The translations under genes and the position numbers were made by a program. Below, piece by piece: positions 60,401 through 64,000 of a stretch of 64,000 nt of DNA; the first letter of the stretch is position 1, and the number at the start of each line of letters is the position of its first letter. This DNA comes from Stromatinia cepivora (lineage: Eukaryota; Ascomycota; Leotiomycetes; Helotiales; Sclerotiniaceae), in the NCBI GenBank assembly GCA_014898415.1, contig RCTD01000026.1:856430-920429 (forward strand), given 5' to 3'. The notes beneath the pieces were generated by a model. The model was not told the DNA's origin and made no database searches. It worked only from the letters and a program-made list of their open reading frames with translations.

Positions 60401-62389
60401 TTGTTAATAATATAAATATTAAGAATCAAATGATATTGAAAGAAAAAGATTCAAAACTAAATAGTTTATTAGTAAAATATAATAAAGAATCTAATTCTTA
60501 CAATCCTCGTAAACATCATCAAAAAAGTAATTCTATTGATGAAAATTCAAATAAAATGATTAAAAAAGCTGAAAGTTTCAGAATTTCAATCATTCTCTAA
60601 TACTACTTCTTCTAGTTCTATTTTAAATCAATTATTAAAAGAATTTTTAAATAATTCAATTACCTCTTTTCGTATCTCAAAGCAAAAAACTTTAATAAAA
60701 AGTATATTATTGAAAATTCCTTATATTTTAAGGGTTTTACCTACAAATAATAATAAATCTTTAAGTTATTTATTGATTAATGTTTTAATTACTTCAAAAA
60801 TCATTATAATGATTATCCCTTTGATTACTTTAAAAGCTGATATTTTTAATAAAGCCAAAAACTTTAATATTCTTTGTTCTATTTGGGAAGAAAAACAAGA
60901 ATTTAAAAATCTTACTTTAATTAATATTGAATCAATTATCAAAGAAAACTTTGTAATAAAATTGATTGAATTAATTGATCAAAAAAAGATCAATCGATTT
61001 ATAATTGATGAATGTCATTTGTTGATTACTAATTCTAATTATCGAAATATTATATTTCGTTTTCGATCTCTTTTATTGAATAAATATCAATTTGTTTTTT
61101 TAACTGGTACTTTGTCTCTTTTTATTGAAAAACAATTAATGATTCATTTATCTTTAAAGAATATTTCAATTATAAGAATATTTAATATTCGAAATAATAT
61201 TGTTTATAAAACTAAAATCTTTGATTTATTCAATATAGAAAAGCAATTTGCTGAAGTTCAAACTTATATTGAAAATTTCAAATCTACATTATTTTTAAAT
61301 GATAAAGATAAGATTATTATATTTTGTTCTTTTAAAAAAAATATAATTTCTTTATCGAGTTTTTTGAATTGTTTCTTTTATTATTTTGATTTAGATTTAA
61401 AAAAGCAAAATTGTATTTTAAAAAATTTCTTTACTGTTTTTAATGAATTTAATCGAATTATTATTAGTATATCTGATTTAAAAGAAGGAATTGATTATCC
61501 TAGTGTATATTTAATTATTTATTTTAAATTTTGTTGATCTTTTATTGGTTTTCTATAAGATTCTAATAAAGGGGGAAGAGATTTAAGATCTAGTGAATCT
61601 TATTTCTTTTATAATAAATCTGAAGAGAATAATAAAGCTAGTGATATTGATTCAGATCGAATTGAATTACATTAATATTTAAGGGAATCTCTATATAGAC
61701 GTAAAGTTATCGATCTATATTTAAATAATAATATTATTAGTGAATGTTTATCCTTTCAAGAGATATATGATTTGTATATGAAGAAAGAGGAACTAATGAA
61801 TATGCAAATTCATTATATAAGAATTTAGAGAATTTAACGAAATAAGAAAAGAGAGTTTGTTTATACAATAATAACTGATTTATATTCAAATAAGTATTGG
61901 ATTTGTAATATAATTCAATTATATAATTTAGATGAATCTTTTCAAACTAATGATTATAAATTTAGTGATTGTTCTAATTGGAATAATTATTTAAATGATC
62001 ATTTTATAAAAAAGAAGATAAAAGATTTTAATAATTTCAATATTTTATTAATTCCAAATAGTTATTATTTTAAATACTTATTTCCTATTCATTTTTGTTT
62101 TATTTCTAAACAAACTTTTAATAAAGAAGAATATATTTTCTCCAAATTTTATATAATTTTTCTTTTTGATTTTATTTAAAATACAAGACAACAAATTCAA
62201 GATTTCATTTTCAGAGATTCTTCGAATGAATTTCTTAAATCTCTTTTTCATACTGAAATTATCAATAATCGAATTACTTTTTATAAGAAGTTTCTTAGTA
62301 AGATTCATATCAACGAAATTGATATAGATTCTATTTATGGATTCTATTTTCTTTTTAAGAATTTTGATGATTCTACTTTTTCCCAATGA
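57443..62389 (+). pseudogene. Telomere-linked RecQ-type helicase copy 2, near full length but broken
   Basis: About 1,650 codons. ATG in AAAATGG context. Order: a C2H2-like domain (QCSLCNIIKSNLKNFKKHI, NSNH; 57834-57905), an acidic Ser/Asp/Asn-rich linker (58700-58900), a long middle domain (59272-60600), then RecQ motifs. The Q-like FRISKQ precedes VLPTNNNKSLSYLL (Walker A, where GGGKS is expected; 60731-60770). Then come DECH (61009-61020), VFLTGTL, IIIFCSF, ISDLKEGIDYPSVY and a broken motif VI with GGRD (61540-61585). The C-terminus has a Cys/His-like stretch (DYKFSDCSNW, about 61950) and stops at 62387. Damage: a 1-base loss near 57668, a shift near 60580, one or more between 61680 and 61880, and many TAA/TAG/TGA at Gln/Trp codons. 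Domain order matches fungal TLH proteins of chromosome ends. Confidence 0.86.
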
Positions 62390-62715
62390 TTTTCTTTCTT
62401 TTTGTTTTACCAATTTCCAATATCATATATCATATATTATTTTAAATTTTTAATATTTTTAATAATAAAATTGAAATACAAAAATTGAAAAGTTCTATTA
62501 TTATAAGAATATAATTTATTAATATTATTATTCTTAATATAAAAACCGATATTTTTTAGTATAGCTTTTATTTTAATAAAGAATGAATTATTATTATCTT
62601 ATTTTAGAATATTGTTTTATGAATATAAATGTGAATGAATATAATAAATAAATAAGATTTTTATAGATTGATATTTTAATATTATAATAGAATTATAAAG
62701 AATTGAAATATTGAA
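62390..62715. other. AT-rich spacer after helicase
   Basis: No frame or repeat recognised. The conceptual helicase frame runs on for some codons beyond 62389 if the TGA is ignored. Confidence 0.4.
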
Positions 62716-63260
62716 AGATTAATATCGAAAAGGTATATTAAAAGATTATATATTGAAGAATTAATATAAACAGATTATATATTTTATATTAAAAGATTAT
62801 TTATTGAAAGATTATATATTTTATATTGAAAGAATAATTTCTATTGAAAAATTATTTATTGAAAGATTATTTATTAAAAGATTATTTATTGAAAGATTAT
62901 ATATTTTATATTGAAAAAATAATTTCTATTGAAGATTATTTATTGAAAGATTATTTATTGAAAGATTATATATTGAAAGATTATATATTTTATATTGAAA
63001 GAATAATATTGAAGATTAATATTAAAAGATTATATAACCCTAAGATTATATATTGAAAGATTATATATTTTATATTGAAAAAATAATTTCTATTGAAAAA
63101 TTATTTATTGAAAGATTATTTATTGAAAGATTATATATTGAAAGATTATATATTTTATATTGAAAGAATAATATTGAAGATTAATATTAAAAGATTATAT
63201 AACCCTAAGATTATATATTGAAAGATTATATATTGAAAGATTATATATTGAAAGATTATT
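62716..63260. repeat. AT-rich tandem repeat field
   Basis: Dozens of units of the type ATTGAAAGATTATATATTTT and ATTGAAAGATTATTT, arranged in higher-order blocks. The block ending TAACCCTAAGATTATATATTG occurs twice (63035-63058 and 63200-63223). The frame 62844-63056 is a by-product of the repeat. Confidence 0.8.
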
Positions 63261-63390
63261 TATCAAAAGATTAATATTAAAAATAATGAAAGAATAGATT
63301 TAAATTTATATATATATATATTTATTGAATTGATAATAATGAAAGAATAGATTCGAATTTATAATATCAATAATATTATAATAACAATCC

Positions 63391-63600
63391 CGGTGAGCTT
63401 TTATTATAGGTTCCCTTATAGGTTTAAAAGTCCCCCAGTAAGTTTTTATTATAGGCTCTCTTATAAACTTAAAAATCCCCCGATGAGTTTTTATTATAGA
63501 CTCTCTTATAAACTTAAAAGTCCCCCGGTGAGTTTTTATTATAGACTCCCTTATAGGTTTAAAAATCCCCCAATAAACTTTTATTATAGGCTTTTTTATA
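63391..63600. repeat. 45-bp minisatellite, about 4.7 units
   Basis: Unit starts GTGAGYTTTTATTATAGRYT and ends AAACTTAAAARTCCCCC. Five successive units differ mainly by C/T and A/G. Because 45 is divisible by three, the plus strand gives a 15-residue periodic frame (SFYYRLSYKLKSPPV) without stops. This probably reflects the repeat, not a gene. Confidence 0.85.
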
Positions 63601-64000
63601 AGCTATAAAGTCTATAAGCTATTCCCGATGAGCTTTCATTATATAATTATAAATTATATAAACGTATAATTTAGGCTTTATATACCTATAAAGGAAATCA
63701 TCAGAAGTTAATTTTATCAATAATGGTTTTGTATGTAAAATAATTTATCGGAAATTATTATTTTCATACGAATCAATTGTATATAGAATTTCGATTAATA
63801 AGGATCCTATAGATATATAAAGAGGGTAATCTGAAAAGCATTCAATATATGATGATTCTAATATTAATGCTCTTTAAGCCTTAAAAAGTCATTTTAAACT
63901 TCCCTCTTCAATTCTAGACCCTAATTATTGATTTCTAATTAAATATTTAGGGTTTTATTAATTAATAAACCTTTATATGAACCCTAGAATTTTTAATATA
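63601..64000. other. Right edge, AT-rich, no feature recognised
   Basis: No frame of interest. CCCTAA/TTAGGG-like hexamers occur singly (near 63911 and 63945) but not in tandem. Confidence 0.4.

Noticed and set aside
62844..63056. Plus-strand frame of repeated YLLKDYLLKDYI
   Set aside because: By-product of the AT-rich tandem array.
62716..63260. CRISPR-like repeat-spacer pattern
   Set aside because: Units are contiguous variants without unique spacers, and the context is eukaryotic.
1..64000. Mitochondrial DNA or a linear fungal plasmid, because of the very high AT content
   Set aside because: Nuclear LTR retrotransposons with target duplications, Tc1 transposon, RIP signature and telomere-linked helicase all point to nuclear DNA. 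No mitochondrial genes or tRNAs seen.
1..64000. Centromere of an ascomycete with RIP-mutated repeats
   Set aside because: Possible for 1-50 kb, but the helicase units, minisatellites and TTAGGG-type repeats in the right part favour a chromosome-end setting.

Overview
This window reads as subtelomeric or AT-isochore DNA from a filamentous ascomycete in which transposon copies have been mutated by repeat-induced point mutation (RIP). The sequence is extremely AT-rich. Copies of the same element differ almost only by C-to-T and G-to-A changes, and most stop codons fall where CAA, CAG, CGA or TGG would be expected. I see no intact host gene, rRNA, tRNA or CRISPR array. The species cannot be named from this.

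Layout. From 1 to 34743 lies one old Ty3/Gypsy element (A1, minus strand) split by nested insertions. A Tc1/mariner DNA transposon (H, 436-10102) sits in it with a TA duplication, and H was in turn hit by an 8.3-kb Ty1/Copia element (B1, 783-9065). Further right A1 was hit by a second B copy (B2, 12750-28209). The right LTR of B2 was hit by a short gag-only LTR element (C, 20961-28123), which was hit by another Copia family (D1, 21442-26923). Nearly every one of these has matching 5-bp (or TA) target duplications, so the insertion order can be read directly. From 34744 to 38152 there is a scrambled patch: two 292-bp LTR-like repeats (G), one LTR of family F, and a truncated third B copy (B3). 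From 38153 to 50704 lies a second Gypsy copy (A2) carrying a second D element (D2, 44966-50446), the best preserved element here.

From 50705 to the end the content changes to chromosome-end material: 72-bp GC-rich palindromic units, short tandem repeats, three degenerate TTAGGG repeats (51552-51569), and two head-to-tail copies of a telomere-linked RecQ-type helicase gene with about 1.25 kb of shared upstream sequence. The first copy is truncated and holds a solo LTR. The second runs through all the helicase motifs but is broken by RIP stops and a few frameshifts. The last 1.6 kb holds AT-rich tandem repeats and a 45-bp minisatellite.

How it fits together. Element order on the minus strand is normal for each family: gag-PR-IN-RT-RH for B and D, gag-PR-RT-RH-IN for A. 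Two things are not ordinary. Element B carries about 1.5 kb of plus-strand (antisense) coding-like sequence between the end of pol and the 3' LTR, present in all three copies. Element A carries a very long unrecognised reading frame downstream of integrase in both copies. Catalytic aspartates of reverse transcriptase have been lost to a different degree in each copy (VNN, YLNN, YLND, YIND), and only D2 keeps YIDD.
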